A DNA stretch of 64,000 nucleotides from Hymenobacter sp. BT559 (GCF_017571525.1 NZ_JAGETY010000005.1:186001-250000), one strand, 5' to 3'; shown: positions 34,849-44,840, numbered from the stretch's first letter. The notes: generated by a model not told the origin, from the letters alone. Numbers and translations are program-made.

Positions 34849-34870
34849 CTGACCGGGTTTCGGTTAGCAC

Positions 34871-35794
34871 TCATTCCTTCGGCCTGCTACTCATTCCACC
34901 AAACCCTGCCCAGCCTTGCTGGCCGCCAGTGTGCACCGCCACCACGGTACTGCCCCGGGCAAAATGGCCTTTTTCAATAAGGTCGAGCACGCCATACAGC
35001 AGTTTGCCGGTATAAGTGGGGTCTAGCAGCACGCCATAATCGGCCTCAAACTGCTGAATAAAGACCCGTAGCTCGGGCGGCAGCTTGGCGTAGCCGCCAA
35101 AGTGGTAGCCAGTGTGCAGCTCGTACCCAGCCCCGGCCGCGCCGGCCGTGGCAAGCAGCGCAGCTACCTCAGCGTGCAGAAAGTCAGCTCCTTTCAAAGC
35201 CGCCACGCCTACGGCGCGGGCGGGGTAGCCAGCCTGCGCCAGGCCTAGCGCCAAGCCCGCGAGCGTGCCACCGGTGCCCGCCGCCACGGCCACGGCATCG
35301 AAGTCGGTGTGCAGGCGCAGCTCACCGATGAGCTCGGCCACGCCGGGCAGCGCCAGGGCGTTGGTGCCGCCCTCGGGCAACACGTACACGGGGCCATACT
35401 GCCGGCGCACCGCCGCCAGAAAGCCAGGCTCGGTGCGCTGGCGGTAGGTGCTGCGGTCGAGGTAGTGCAGAGCCATGCCCTCGGCCGCGCAGCGGGCTAG
35501 GGTGGGGTTGAGGGGCAAGTGCGCTTCGCCGCGCACCAGGCCAATGGTTTCGAATGCGTAGCGCTGCCCGGCGGCGGCCACGGCGGCCAGGTGATTGGAG
35601 TACGCTCCGCCGAAGGTGAGCAAGCGCGTATGGCCATCGGCCCAGGCTTGGCGCAGGTTATACTTCAGCTTACGGGCCTTGTTGCCGGGTAGGGCAGGGC
35701 TCACCAGGTCGTCGCGCCAGAGCAGCAGGCGCACGCCCCGCCGCTCGGCGCTCGGATGCGGAATAGGTTGAAGCAGGTAAAAATCGTCGGTCAT
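34871..35794 (-). CDS. PLP-dependent ACC deaminase / D-cysteine desulfhydrase family enzyme
   Basis: 307 residues. N-terminal signature LPGNKARKLKYNL, where the GNKxRKL element carries the PLP-binding Lys. Then LLTFGGAYSNHLAAVAAAG, YVLPEGGTNALALPG and VAVAAGTGGTLAGLALGL, the phosphate-binding loop. This is the fold-type II, D-cysteine desulfhydrase/ACC deaminase group. Which activity applies cannot be decided by reading. Cytoplasmic single gene, ending 22 bases after the converging GT-C gene. Confidence 0.88.
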   Translation of the reverse strand: MTDDFYLLQPIPHPSAERRGVRLLLWRDDLVSPALPGNKARKLKYNLRQAWADGHTRLLTFGGAYSNHLAAVAAAGQRYAFETIGLVRGEAHLPLNPTLARCAAEGMALHYLDRSTYRQRTEPGFLAAVRRQYGPVYVLPEGGTNALALPGVAELIGELRLHTDFDAVAVAAGTGGTLAGLALGLAQAGYPARAVGVAALKGADFLHAEVAALLATAGAAGAGYELHTGYHFGGYAKLPPELRVFIQQFEADYGVLLDPTYTGKLLYGVLDLIEKGHFARGSTVVAVHTGGQQGWAGFGGMSSRPKE

Positions 35795-35916
35795 TGCGGG
35801 CGCAACGCCAGGAAGCGCCGCAAGTCTGCTAGGTCATTCGCCTTCTACTACTGCGAAGAAAGGAACGACTGCCGCAATTGTGCTAGAAATAACGGCTAAA
35901 GTACCGCAAATATCCG

Positions 35917-38487
35917 CTAGCTACTCTCTTGTTCACGGCGACGGAAGCCAAATATCCCCGCCGCGCCCACTGCCAGCAGCACACCAATGCTCGAAAGCAG
36001 CGATACCGTATTGCCAACTTTGTATTCCTTGGGCTCAAACACAAATTTTATTTCGTGCGAGCCGGCTGGCACCTGCATGGCCCGCAATGCCCAGTCGGCG
36101 CGGAAGTGCGGCACCGGCTGGCCGTCGAGGAAGGCCTGCCAGCCATCGGCGTAGTAAATCTCCGAGAACACTACCGTGCCCGGCTGGGCCGCCGTGTAGC
36201 GGTACGTGAGGGCGTCGGGGGCATAGCTGGTGAGGGCAATAGTGCTCGACGAGTCGGCGTAGGTAGCCGGCTTTACATCGGGAAATTTCTTCGTGTCAAC
36301 CACGGCTACCTGCTTGGCATTGAGCGTGTTCAGGGCCGTCATCTCGGCGTCGGGGCTAGCTACAGCTTTCACTTCGCGCACAAACCAGGCGTTGCCCAGC
36401 GCACCGGGGTTGCGCTGTACCTGCTCGGCTTCGCCCTGCTTCTGGGGCGGCACTATCACGTAGCGTGTGTTCAGCATGTTGAGCACGCCTGTATTGTTCT
36501 GCGAAATCTGGCGTTCGATGAGGTCCTGGTAGCGGCGCAGCTTGGCTCCGTGGTAGCCACCAATGCTCTTGTGGAAGTACGACGTGCGCGCCTCGTTAAA
36601 GGGGTTGCCGAGGTTGAGCACGCGGTAGCTCAGGTCCTTATCCTGCAAAATCTGGGTATCGGCGGGCGAGGGCTGGAAGCTCTCGGCAATGGTTTCGGTC
36701 TGGAAATTCTTTTCGCCGAGGTAGCGCTTGTCTACCGTCCAGAGGTCGAGCAGTACCAAAGCGGCTACCGCCAAGGCAGCTAGCCGCGCATCCAGCTTAC
36801 CCTTCAAATAAAAGTAAAGCGCCGCCAGCGTCAGGCCCACGAAGAGCAGCCCGCGCCAGATGTCGTTGTGCAGCAGCTCGGCGCGGTCGGCGCGCAGGGC
36901 GCTCATCAGCTGTGGTGTGAAGCCACTTTGCGTGAGGTTAGCATCTTGCGGCGAGGCATAGTCGAAGCTCAGGCTCGCCACCCAGGTCAGCAGCAGGAAG
37001 CCCGCCGTGATAGCCCCGGCATACAGAAGCTGCTTGATGCGGTGCAGGTTATCGGCCGAATCGACGGCCACGGCCGGCGCCCCCGCGGCGCGGGCCGCTT
37101 TGGCCAGCGCCGGGTGCAGCGGCTCGGTAGGCACAGCCGCTGGCGAGCCAGCCGGCACCACGGCCATGCGCGGCCGCAGAATGCGCGACAGGGCTAGCGC
37201 CGCCAGCAGTGGCATCGCCAGCTGCGCTATCACGAGGGCCATGCTCACGGCCCGGAAGCTGCGATAGCCTGGCAGGTAATCGAAAATCAGATTGTTAATC
37301 GTTTCGAAATTCTTGCCCCAGGCCAGCACAAACGACACCAGCGTGCCGGCCAGCAGCCAGTAGCGCGTGCGCTTGTCCACGACAAACAGGCCTAGCACAA
37401 ACAGGAAGCACACCGTGACGCCCACGTACACCGGGCCAGCCACATAGCTTTGGTCGCCCCAGTAAGTGGGCATAGCCGTCAGGTATTCTTCGGGCAGGCC
37501 GGCGGCGGCAATGTGCGAATCCTTGCCCAGCGGCATGGCGCTGCTGCCGCCGTAGAAGTTGGGCACCAGCAGCGTCATAGTTTCGCCGATGCCGTAGCTG
37601 TAAGCAAAGGCGTAGTCGCGGTCTTGCTGGCGGGCGCTGGGCGCAGCGGCCTGGCCAGGCTGGGCCGGCAGGGCCTTAAGCTCGGAGGGCGAGCGGTTGC
37701 TGTATTTGCTATACTCGTAGGTGGTATAGAGGCGGCCGAAGCTCACGCCCACCGCCAGCAGCGCACCTACCCCTAGCAGGATTACTCGGCTGAAAAAATC
37801 GGGCAGGCGCCCGGCCCGAATGGCCGCCACCAACTCGATAATGCCATAAATGACAACCAGCAGGCCCAGGTAATAGGTAATCTGCGGGTGGTTGGCGCGC
37901 ATGTTCATGGTGAGGCCTAGCGTGAAAAGAGCGGCGCCCAGCCACTTATTCTGGCGCATAGCCAGCAACAGGCCGCCCAGCACCAAGGGCGCGTAGGCCA
38001 GCGCCCACGACTTGGTATTGTGCCCGGCCGCCAAGATGGCGAGGTTGTAGCTCGAAAAGCCCAGCGCCACCGCGCCGGCCACCGCTACCAGCGGGCGCAC
38101 CCCCAGCGCCACCAGCAGCACATAGCCGCAGAGCAGCGCCACAAACAGGTTGCTCACCACGCCCGGCAAGCCTAGCGCGATAAACTTCTGCACGTACACA
38201 AACAGGTCGCCGGGGAAGTGTACCGAAATCAGGTACGTCGGCATGCCGCTGAACATAGAGTTGGTCCAGAGCGGCTCGTGGCCGTGCTCGGCGGCCCACT
38301 GCTGCGTCTCGTGCGCGCCACCCTGAAACTGGGTAATGTCGTGCTGGGCCAGCGTCTGGTGCTCAAACACGATGGGCGCGAAGTAGGCCACGGCCAGCAC
38401 CACAAAAAACAACACGGCCAGCACGTGCGGCCAGGCCCGCTGCCACAAAGGAGCGGGCGCAGAAGAATAAGAAGCGGAAACGGCCAT
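35917..38487 (-). CDS. YfhO family membrane protein
   Basis: 856 residues. About a dozen membrane helices at 17-600 start with WPHVLAVLFFVVLAVAYFAPIVFEH. A long extracytoplasmic domain follows at about 600-810, with the YfhO-type EIYYADGWQAFLDGQPVPHFRADWALRAMQVPAGSHEI. One last helix sits before a basic end (FRRREQESS). The N-terminal loop QHDITQFQGGAHE resembles the acidic catalytic loop of GT-C enzymes. In Gram-positives YfhO adds sugars to lipoteichoic acid. In Bacteroidota its target is unknown. TACCTTCG at 38523-38530, one base off the promoter consensus, precedes it. Confidence 0.88.
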   Translation of the reverse strand: MAVSASYSSAPAPLWQRAWPHVLAVLFFVVLAVAYFAPIVFEHQTLAQHDITQFQGGAHETQQWAAEHGHEPLWTNSMFSGMPTYLISVHFPGDLFVYVQKFIALGLPGVVSNLFVALLCGYVLLVALGVRPLVAVAGAVALGFSSYNLAILAAGHNTKSWALAYAPLVLGGLLLAMRQNKWLGAALFTLGLTMNMRANHPQITYYLGLLVVIYGIIELVAAIRAGRLPDFFSRVILLGVGALLAVGVSFGRLYTTYEYSKYSNRSPSELKALPAQPGQAAAPSARQQDRDYAFAYSYGIGETMTLLVPNFYGGSSAMPLGKDSHIAAAGLPEEYLTAMPTYWGDQSYVAGPVYVGVTVCFLFVLGLFVVDKRTRYWLLAGTLVSFVLAWGKNFETINNLIFDYLPGYRSFRAVSMALVIAQLAMPLLAALALSRILRPRMAVVPAGSPAAVPTEPLHPALAKAARAAGAPAVAVDSADNLHRIKQLLYAGAITAGFLLLTWVASLSFDYASPQDANLTQSGFTPQLMSALRADRAELLHNDIWRGLLFVGLTLAALYFYLKGKLDARLAALAVAALVLLDLWTVDKRYLGEKNFQTETIAESFQPSPADTQILQDKDLSYRVLNLGNPFNEARTSYFHKSIGGYHGAKLRRYQDLIERQISQNNTGVLNMLNTRYVIVPPQKQGEAEQVQRNPGALGNAWFVREVKAVASPDAEMTALNTLNAKQVAVVDTKKFPDVKPATYADSSSTIALTSYAPDALTYRYTAAQPGTVVFSEIYYADGWQAFLDGQPVPHFRADWALRAMQVPAGSHEIKFVFEPKEYKVGNTVSLLSSIGVLLAVGAAGIFGFRRREQESS

Positions 38488-38756
38488 CGGACGGCTTAAC
38501 TACAGAGTAGGCAATGAGAGCCCGAAGGTAGCGCCGGGGCGGGGAAGGGGGCTAATTAACCCGTCTATCCTTACCGCGCTGCGCTCGCAAGGATAGATAT
38601 TTTTGTGACTTGTTAAGTAGTTACATCACCGGCTGCCCCGCCAACACGGTCGCCTATACACGGCGAACCTCCGGCTGGGAAGATAACCGAGGGTTCAAGA
38701 AACGGGGGCAGGAGTACCCTAGCTTCTTATCCAAATAAGAGTGGGCTTGGCTAGGC

Positions 38757-39602
38757 CTACTTCAGCACCACTTCTGCCATCACCGGAAAGTGGTCCGACG
38801 GATAGTGGCCCCGCATCGAGTCGGTGAGTACGGCGTAGGTTAACACCTGCCAGCCCGCACTCACGAAGATGTAGTCGATGCGGTCGACCAAAGGGGCATC
38901 GAGCTTAAAGCCGGTGAAAGTGCCGACTGGCCCGTAGGCCGGCTGGGCCGTGAACAGATAGGAGTCGTGTAGCAGCGCTTGCAGGGTTTTTACCTGCTCG
39001 GTATCGGGCGTCGAGTTGAGGTCGCCTACGCAGATAACGGGCGTGTTCTGCGCGATTTCCTTGATTTTCTTCGCCATGAGCAGGCCCGACTGGCGCCGGG
39101 CCTCCACGCCCTGGTGGTCGAAGTGCACGCTGAAAAAGAAAAAATCCCGCTGCGTTTTCGCATCCCGGAACTTGGCCCAGGTGCAGATGCGGTTGCAGCA
39201 GGTGGCATCCCAGCCCAGCGAAGGCCGGTCGGGCGTCTGGCTCAGCCAGAAGTCGCCGGTTTGTAATAGCGTTAGCCGGGCCTTTTTATACACAATAGCC
39301 GAGTGCTCGCCGGCCTGCTTGCCATCGTCGCGCCCCTTGCCCACGAACGCGTAGCCCGGCAGCTCGGTCAGGTCGGTAAGCTGCCCCTGGAAGCCTTCCT
39401 GGGTACCGAACACATCGAAGTCATGATAGCGCACTAGGTTTTTAACCAATTCTTTACGATTAGGCCAGGCATCAGCTCCGTCGCTGGGCGTGTTCATGCG
39501 CAGGTTGTAAGTGGCTACCCGCAACGGCGCGGATGTTTTCTGAGCTGAAACAGACTGACTAAGCCAAAGACTGCTGAGCAGCAGGTAGATAATCAAGCGC
39601 AT
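38757..39602 (-). CDS. Secreted endonuclease/exonuclease/phosphatase-fold protein
   Basis: 281 residues with a signal peptide (MRLIIYLLLSSLWLSQSVSAQ). EEP-fold motifs: ATYNLRMN, FDVFGTQEGFQGQL (metal Glu), FFFFSVHFDHQG, VICVGDLNSTPD (catalytic D-x-N) and DRIDYIFVS, with SDHFPVMAEV at the end (catalytic Asp-His). All catalytic residues are in place, so it should be an active Mg-dependent hydrolase on DNA, phosphate esters or sphingomyelin-like lipids. The exported location makes nutrient scavenging likely. It has its own TACATTTG box. Confidence 0.9.
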   Translation of the reverse strand: MRLIIYLLLSSLWLSQSVSAQKTSAPLRVATYNLRMNTPSDGADAWPNRKELVKNLVRYHDFDVFGTQEGFQGQLTDLTELPGYAFVGKGRDDGKQAGEHSAIVYKKARLTLLQTGDFWLSQTPDRPSLGWDATCCNRICTWAKFRDAKTQRDFFFFSVHFDHQGVEARRQSGLLMAKKIKEIAQNTPVICVGDLNSTPDTEQVKTLQALLHDSYLFTAQPAYGPVGTFTGFKLDAPLVDRIDYIFVSAGWQVLTYAVLTDSMRGHYPSDHFPVMAEVVLK

Positions 39603-39639
39603 AGGTTAAGGAGAGAAAAGGGGCTAGCCGGGCGGCGGT

Positions 39640-39647
39640 CAAATGTA
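39640..39647 (-). promoter_or_regulatory. -7 box (TACATTTG) for the secreted EEP-fold gene
   Basis: Minus-strand exact TAnnTTTG match, 37 bases before ATG 39602. Confidence 0.5.
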
Positions 39648-39732
39648 ATGCTGCCTGTTGCCGGCCTGTATAGGCGGCAGCTTGGCCCCGGCCATCGCGC
39701 ATGTAGACCCGCATTCCGACCTTTGCCGGGCC

Positions 39733-42309
39733 ATGGCTATCTATTTTTTCGACCTGCCTGCCCTGTTGGGCGGTGCCTTGCTGCAAGCCCCGACCACCGA
39801 GGTGGCCCTAGTCACCCTGCTGCTCGACAGCCGCCGTGTGGGCCTCACCGAGGGCGCCGTATTCTTTGCCTTGCGCGGCCCCAATCACGACGGCCACCAG
39901 CACCTGGCCGCGCTCTATGCCAAGGGCGTGCGGCTGTTTGTGGTTAGCCACCCACCGGCTAGCCTGGCGCCGTTTGCCGAGGCGGGCTTTGTGCAGGTGC
40001 CCGACACCCTGGCGGCGCTACAGGCACTAGCGGCGCGGCACCGGTCCGCCTTTGCGGGGCCGGTGTGGGCCATCACGGGCTCCAATGGCAAGACCATTGT
40101 GAAGGAATGGCTAGCCCAGTTGCTGGCTCCCGACGAGGACATTTGCCGCTCGCCCAAAAGCTACAACTCGCAGGTAGGTGTGCCCTTAAGCGTGTGGGAG
40201 CTGGCGCCCGGCCGGCACACGCTAGGCATCTTCGAAGCTGGTATTTCGGAGCGCGGCGAGATGACGCGGCTCGCTCAGATTATTCGGCCCACGCACGGCA
40301 TTTTCACTACGTTGGGCACCGCTCATGATGCTGGTTTTGCCTCGCAGCAAGAGAAGCTGGATGAAAAGCTCGGCCTGTTTGCCCAGCCCGGCTTCGAACT
40401 GCTCGTGTACTGCGCCGACCAGCCGGTGGTGCACGCGGCTGTGCGGGCCCGCGTCCTGCCTGCCCTGGCCTGGACGCGCCACGCCGCCCCCGGCGCGGCC
40501 CTACACTTTCGTCTCAAGCCCAATTCGGCGGGCACTACCACCGTGCGCGTGCGCCTGGGCGATGCCGACGCGGCGGCCCACTTCCCCGCCGAGCAGCCGG
40601 CGCTGCGGGCGGCCTCGCGCTTCACGCTGCCCTTTGCCGATGAGCCGTCGGTCGAGAATGCGCTGCACTGCCTGGCCGTGCTGCTCTGGCGCCAGCTCGA
40701 CCCTGCCAAGGCCCTAGCCCCGGCCGAAATACAGCGCCGGCTGCTGCGCCTGCACCCGGTGGCCATGCGCCTCGAAATGAAGGCCGGCCGCCACGGCTGC
40801 TACCTCCTCGACGATACCTACAACAATGACCTGGCCGGCCTCTCGCTAGCCCTCGACGCCCTGAGTCGGCAGGCCCGACCCGGTGGCCGCACTCTTATTC
40901 TCAGCGATGTGCTGGAGTCGGGCCTCAGCACCGCCGAGCTCTATGCCCGCGTGGCAGCCTTGGTGCAGGCGCACGGCGTCACGCGGCTTATCGGGGTAGG
41001 GGAGGCGATTAAGGAAGAATTGGGAATGGGTGATTCTTCATTCGTCCTGCCTGATTCCAGATTTTATAACTCTACCGAGATGCTGCTGGCCGAGCTACGG
41101 CCGACCGATTTTCAAAACGAAACCATCCTCATCAAAGGTGCCCGGCGCTTCGGCTTCGAGCGGGTGGTGGCGGCTTTGCAGCAGCCCCAGCACGGCACGG
41201 TGCTCGAAGTGAACCTCGACGCGCTCACGCACAACCTGCAATATTATCGGCAGCGCCTGAACCCCGGCACCAAGCTCATGGTGATGGTAAAAGCCTTTGC
41301 CTACGGCAGCGGCTCGTATGAGGTAGCTAGCCTGCTGGAGTTTCAGCGGGCCGACTACCTGGCCGTGGCGTACGCCGACGAGGGCCAGCAACTGCGCGAC
41401 AACGGTATCAGCCTGCCCATCATGGTCTTAAACCCTGGGCCTGATTCGTTTGGCCAGCTGCGGCGCTACCGCCTGGAGCCCGAAATCTACTCGCTCGAGC
41501 GCCTGCACGACTATTTGCAAGCTGCCCGCGAGGCCACCCACGATGGCGCCGGCCCGCTGCCCCCGCTGCACCTCAAGCTCGATACCGGCATGCGCCGGCT
41601 AGGCTTCTCCGAAGAAGAACTGCCCGGCCTGCTGGCCCTGCTGGCAGCCCACCGCGCGGCCCTGCCGGTAGCGGGCATTATGACGCACCTGGCCGCCGCC
41701 GACGACCCTAGCCACGACGAGTTTACGCAGCAGCAGCTCACCACTTTCCGGCGCATGGCCGCCGCTATCGAGGCCGTGCTAGGCTACCCGGCCCTCAAGC
41801 ACGCGCTCAACTCGGCGGGTATCCGGCGCTTCCCCGAGGCGCAGCTCGACATGGTGCGCCTGGGCGTTGGACTCTACGGCGTAGAAGCTGGCGCGGAAGA
41901 TGCCCACAACCTGCTGCCTGTTAGTACACTAAAGACTACTATCTCGCAGATAAAAACGCTCCCTGCCGGCACTACTGTGGGCTACGGCCGCCGGGGTGCC
42001 GCTACCGCTCATGAGCGCCGCGTAGCGACCCTGGCCATTGGCTACGCCGACGGCTACGACCGGCGCTTCTCCAACGGCCAGGGGCTGGTGCTACTGCACG
42101 GCCGCCGCGCCCCGGTAGTAGGCTCGGTGTGCATGGATATGGTGATGGTAGACGTGACCGACGTGCCCGAGGCCCGGGCCGGCGACGTAGCGGTGGTCTT
42201 TGGCGAAGGACTGAGCACGAGCGAGCTGGCCCAGCGCATCGGCACTATCCCCTACGAGCTGCTCACCAACGTGAGCGAGCGTGTAAAGCGCGTGTTTGTA
42301 AGCGAATAA
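39733..42309 (+). CDS. murF-alr: Bifunctional MurF / alanine racemase
   Basis: 858 residues from ATG 39733. An in-frame ATG 25 codons upstream is less likely, because a near-consensus GACCTTTG box lies between them. MurF half at about 1-460: ATP-binding TGSNGKT at 115-121, NSQVGVPLSVWEL, and YLLDDTYNND. The racemase half begins near 490 (VLEVNLDALTHNL) with the PLP Lys520 in MVKAFAYGSGSYEVA. HLKLDTGMRRLGF, TLAIGYADGYDRRFSNG and SVCMDMVMVDVTD follow. It makes D-alanine and joins D-Ala-D-Ala to the peptidoglycan precursor. This fusion is a hallmark of Bacteroidota. Cytoplasmic, single gene. Confidence 0.97.
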   Translation: MAIYFFDLPALLGGALLQAPTTEVALVTLLLDSRRVGLTEGAVFFALRGPNHDGHQHLAALYAKGVRLFVVSHPPASLAPFAEAGFVQVPDTLAALQALAARHRSAFAGPVWAITGSNGKTIVKEWLAQLLAPDEDICRSPKSYNSQVGVPLSVWELAPGRHTLGIFEAGISERGEMTRLAQIIRPTHGIFTTLGTAHDAGFASQQEKLDEKLGLFAQPGFELLVYCADQPVVHAAVRARVLPALAWTRHAAPGAALHFRLKPNSAGTTTVRVRLGDADAAAHFPAEQPALRAASRFTLPFADEPSVENALHCLAVLLWRQLDPAKALAPAEIQRRLLRLHPVAMRLEMKAGRHGCYLLDDTYNNDLAGLSLALDALSRQARPGGRTLILSDVLESGLSTAELYARVAALVQAHGVTRLIGVGEAIKEELGMGDSSFVLPDSRFYNSTEMLLAELRPTDFQNETILIKGARRFGFERVVAALQQPQHGTVLEVNLDALTHNLQYYRQRLNPGTKLMVMVKAFAYGSGSYEVASLLEFQRADYLAVAYADEGQQLRDNGISLPIMVLNPGPDSFGQLRRYRLEPEIYSLERLHDYLQAAREATHDGAGPLPPLHLKLDTGMRRLGFSEEELPGLLALLAAHRAALPVAGIMTHLAAADDPSHDEFTQQQLTTFRRMAAAIEAVLGYPALKHALNSAGIRRFPEAQLDMVRLGVGLYGVEAGAEDAHNLLPVSTLKTTISQIKTLPAGTTVGYGRRGAATAHERRVATLAIGYADGYDRRFSNGQGLVLLHGRRAPVVGSVCMDMVMVDVTDVPEARAGDVAVVFGEGLSTSELAQRIGTIPYELLTNVSERVKRVFVSE

Positions 42310-42459
42310 CTTATTGATAATAAGCGACTTGATTCTAATTTCGATTATTCGTGCCATGCAAAACGCACAGCACGAGGCTGAACTATGCCTATTTACTAGA
42401 TAAATTAGCGGCTAAATTGTTCCTAAACACCTATTTCCCTTCTAGTTCTACTTGATTGT

Positions 42460-43854
42460 ATGGTCTTTACTCGTATAGGTTTTTGTAGTTTTCTACTATT
42501 ATTTTTAACTTGGGCATTGCCCGGCGCGTCGGCGCCCCGCCCGGCCGATACGCCGCTCGACGGCCTCTGGAAGGGTCCTTTGAAGCTGCCCGGCGGCGAG
42601 CTAGAAGTCATTTTTCGCCTGGTAAAGCTGAGCAGCGGCGAATACTTCGCCACGCTGGATGTGCCTAAGCAGCGCGTCAGCAACTTATCTGTCACGGTTA
42701 CTACCCTCGCCGATACCATCACTTTTGCGTCGGTCGAAGCCAATTGCCGTTTCACGGGCCGCCTGGTGCCCGATGCAGGTCAGCTCCAAGGCACCTGGCA
42801 GCAGCCCGGTTTTCGGGTGCCTCTCACCCTAACCCACACGGCCCTGCCCACCCTGGCCACTGCTACCAAAACCCGCCTTACGCCGCCGTATCGCGAAGAG
42901 AATGTAACAATCCCCAACGCGGCAGCTAGCCTGCAGCTGGCGGGCACGCTCACCGTGCCGGCCGGGCCAGGGCCGTTTCCGGCGGTGGCGCTGCTCAGCG
43001 ATGTGGGTGCGCAAGACCGCAACGGCACCGTGAACGAGTTTGGCCCCCAGGGCTGGCTAGCCGACTACCTCACCCGGCGCGGCATTGCCGTGCTGCGCTT
43101 CGACGACCGGGGCACCGGCCAGTCGACCGGCGCGGCCGAGGCTACGCTGGTCGACCAGGTAACGGACGCCCAGGCTGCGCTAGCCTTCCTGCGTACCCGC
43201 CCCGAGCTGATTCCGACCCAGCTAGGGCTGATTGGCCACGGCCAGGGCGGCAACGTGGCGCTGCTGGCCGCCGTGCGCCCCGAGCCGCCGGCCTTTGTGG
43301 TGGGGCTGGCGCCCTACGGCCTCACTGGCCGGGAGGCGGCCATGCAGCAGGAAGAGGCGACCCTGCGCAGCCTCCAAACCTCGTCAAGCCAGCTAGCCAT
43401 CGCCCTCAAGCGGCAGCAAATGACGTTCGACGCCATCCGGCAAACCATCAACCGTAGTCAGGCCCGCGCTATTGTAGCCAAAATTTTGAAACAGGATAAC
43501 CCCATGCTTAGCGATGCCGCCGCCGATGCGCGTGCATCGGAGCTGACCACGGCGCCCTACCGCTATTTTCTGTCGTTCGACCCAGCCGAGAGCTTGGCGC
43601 AGGTGGCCTGCCCCGTGCTGTTGCTCTACGGCAGCGCCGACCCGATACTTAACCCGGATAGCAACATGGTGGCTTTAGTGAATGGGTTGAGCATTAGTAG
43701 GCTAGTAACTACTAAGAAGCTGCCGGGCGTCAACCACGTGTTTCAGCCCGAGCGCGACCAGTGGCCCATCGTAGCCGGGCAGGCGCAGCCCAATTTCTCG
43801 CCCGCCGCCGAAGAAGCCATCCGGGCCTGGATAACGGCGTTGCCCGCTAAATAG
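42460..43854 (+). CDS. Exported alpha/beta hydrolase
   Basis: 464 residues. Signal peptide (FCSFLLLFLTWALPGASA). N-terminal beta-rich domain at about 25-120 (DGLWKGPLKLPGGELEVIFRL), then an alpha/beta hydrolase core. The nucleophile elbow is replaced: IGHGQGGNVALL shows Gly-His-Gly-Gln-Gly where the usual form is G-x-S-x-G, so the nucleophile position holds Gln. Partner residues remain: LLYGSADPIL (acid) and LPGVNHVFQ (His). It resembles a group of exported S9-like hydrolases common in Bacteroidota. Activity is uncertain because of the Gln. Confidence 0.8.
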   Translation: MVFTRIGFCSFLLLFLTWALPGASAPRPADTPLDGLWKGPLKLPGGELEVIFRLVKLSSGEYFATLDVPKQRVSNLSVTVTTLADTITFASVEANCRFTGRLVPDAGQLQGTWQQPGFRVPLTLTHTALPTLATATKTRLTPPYREENVTIPNAAASLQLAGTLTVPAGPGPFPAVALLSDVGAQDRNGTVNEFGPQGWLADYLTRRGIAVLRFDDRGTGQSTGAAEATLVDQVTDAQAALAFLRTRPELIPTQLGLIGHGQGGNVALLAAVRPEPPAFVVGLAPYGLTGREAAMQQEEATLRSLQTSSSQLAIALKRQQMTFDAIRQTINRSQARAIVAKILKQDNPMLSDAAADARASELTTAPYRYFLSFDPAESLAQVACPVLLLYGSADPILNPDSNMVALVNGLSISRLVTTKKLPGVNHVFQPERDQWPIVAGQAQPNFSPAAEEAIRAWITALPAK

Positions 43855-44004
43855 CGCCGTCGGTTTGCTTCGTAGCAGCTCGATTATCTTCGGTCGTACG
43901 GCCCGCAGGTTGGCAGGTACGCCAACAGGGAGGGCCAGCTTTGCGTAAGCGGTGGGTCTTTCACCGCCGGCGCATGCTGGCCTTAACACCCCTGCTCTTG
44001 TTTC

Positions 44005-44658
44005 ATGACCAAGCTCACCTACCCGCTGCTGGCCGCCGTATTACTGCTGGCTAGCTGCAACGACCTCAAAAAATCGGACGATAAAAACACCCTCGGCGAG
44101 GCGACCGCCGATACGGCCGTAGTGGCCCGCACCGGCAAAACGGTGGGCGATGCCGCCGCGGGTGCCGCCAACACGGTAGACAGTGCCGCCAGCAAAGTAG
44201 GCTCGGCCGTTAGCAGCGCCTTCGATAATACCAAGGCCAAGCTAGCCGACGTAAAGCTGCCCGAAGTGAATTTGAGCGGCATTACCGTGCGTGGCAATGA
44301 AGATTACCAGGTGTATGGCCTAGAGGAAAAAGTGTTGTTCGACACCGATAAGGCTACGATTAAGCCGAGTGCGGCCGAAGCGCTGAAGCAGATTAGCGCT
44401 TCTATAAGCAAACGTTATCCGGGCAAAGACGTGCAGGTGCAAGGCTTTGCCGATGCACGCGGCGATAAAAGCTACAACCGCCAGCTGAGCCAGCAGCGTG
44501 CCGAGGCCGTGAAGAACTACCTCATCACCACCGATAAGCTGCCTGCCGACCACCTTAGCACCGAGGCTTTCGGCGAAAGCCAGCCAGCCGCCACCAATGC
44601 CACAGCCGCCGGGCGCCAGGAAAACCGCCGCGTCGAGATTGCCGTGCGCGTCCGCTAG
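44005..44658 (+). CDS. OmpA family lipoprotein
   Basis: 217 residues. Lipobox LLASC with Cys18. A middle region of about 70 residues rich in Ala, Asp and Lys. The C-terminal OmpA/MotB peptidoglycan-binding domain at about 105-217 has VLFDTDKATIKPSAAEALKQI, VQGFADARGDKSYNRQLSQQRAEAVKNYL and the closing RQENRRVEIAVRVR. It should tether the outer membrane to peptidoglycan. It converges on a gene at 44905 with a palindromic terminator and an inverted repeat pair between. Confidence 0.92.
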   Translation: MTKLTYPLLAAVLLLASCNDLKKSDDKNTLGEATADTAVVARTGKTVGDAAAGAANTVDSAASKVGSAVSSAFDNTKAKLADVKLPEVNLSGITVRGNEDYQVYGLEEKVLFDTDKATIKPSAAEALKQISASISKRYPGKDVQVQGFADARGDKSYNRQLSQQRAEAVKNYLITTDKLPADHLSTEAFGESQPAATNATAAGRQENRRVEIAVRVR

Positions 44659-44660
44659 CC

Positions 44661-44722
44661 CGCAGCTTCAAAACGGCTTGAACGGATTTCGCAGATATGC
44701 CCGCTAAAGCGGGCTGCCTAGG
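44661..44722 (+). repeat. 62-bp hairpin-bearing intergenic repeat, copy B
   Basis: Contains CGGCTTGAACGGATTTCGCA, then the hairpin GCCCGCTAAAGCGGGC and CTGCCTA. Copy C at 44841-44902 matches in inverse orientation, with compensating changes in the hairpin stem. Confidence 0.75.
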
Positions 44723-44786
44723 TGGGATTCGCGTTTATTCGCTCTCCATTTTAAAAGGCTGCGACTACAAAAGCGGCATAAACTTA

Positions 44787-44826
44787 AACGAAAAGAGGCC
44801 CCCTAGCTAGGGGGCCTCTTTTCGTT
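44787..44826. terminator. 40-bp perfect palindrome, bidirectional terminator
   Basis: Perfect inverted repeat (44787-44806 with 44807-44826), GC-rich in the middle with A/T runs outside. It lies between converging genes and between the two repeat copies. Confidence 0.85.
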
Positions 44827-44840
44827 AATATAACCTGGTT

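Noticed and set aside
38565..38596. Hairpin with 8-bp stem and T run, between yfhO and the EEP-fold gene
   Set aside because: The T run faces the plus strand, where no gene precedes it. Function not supportable.
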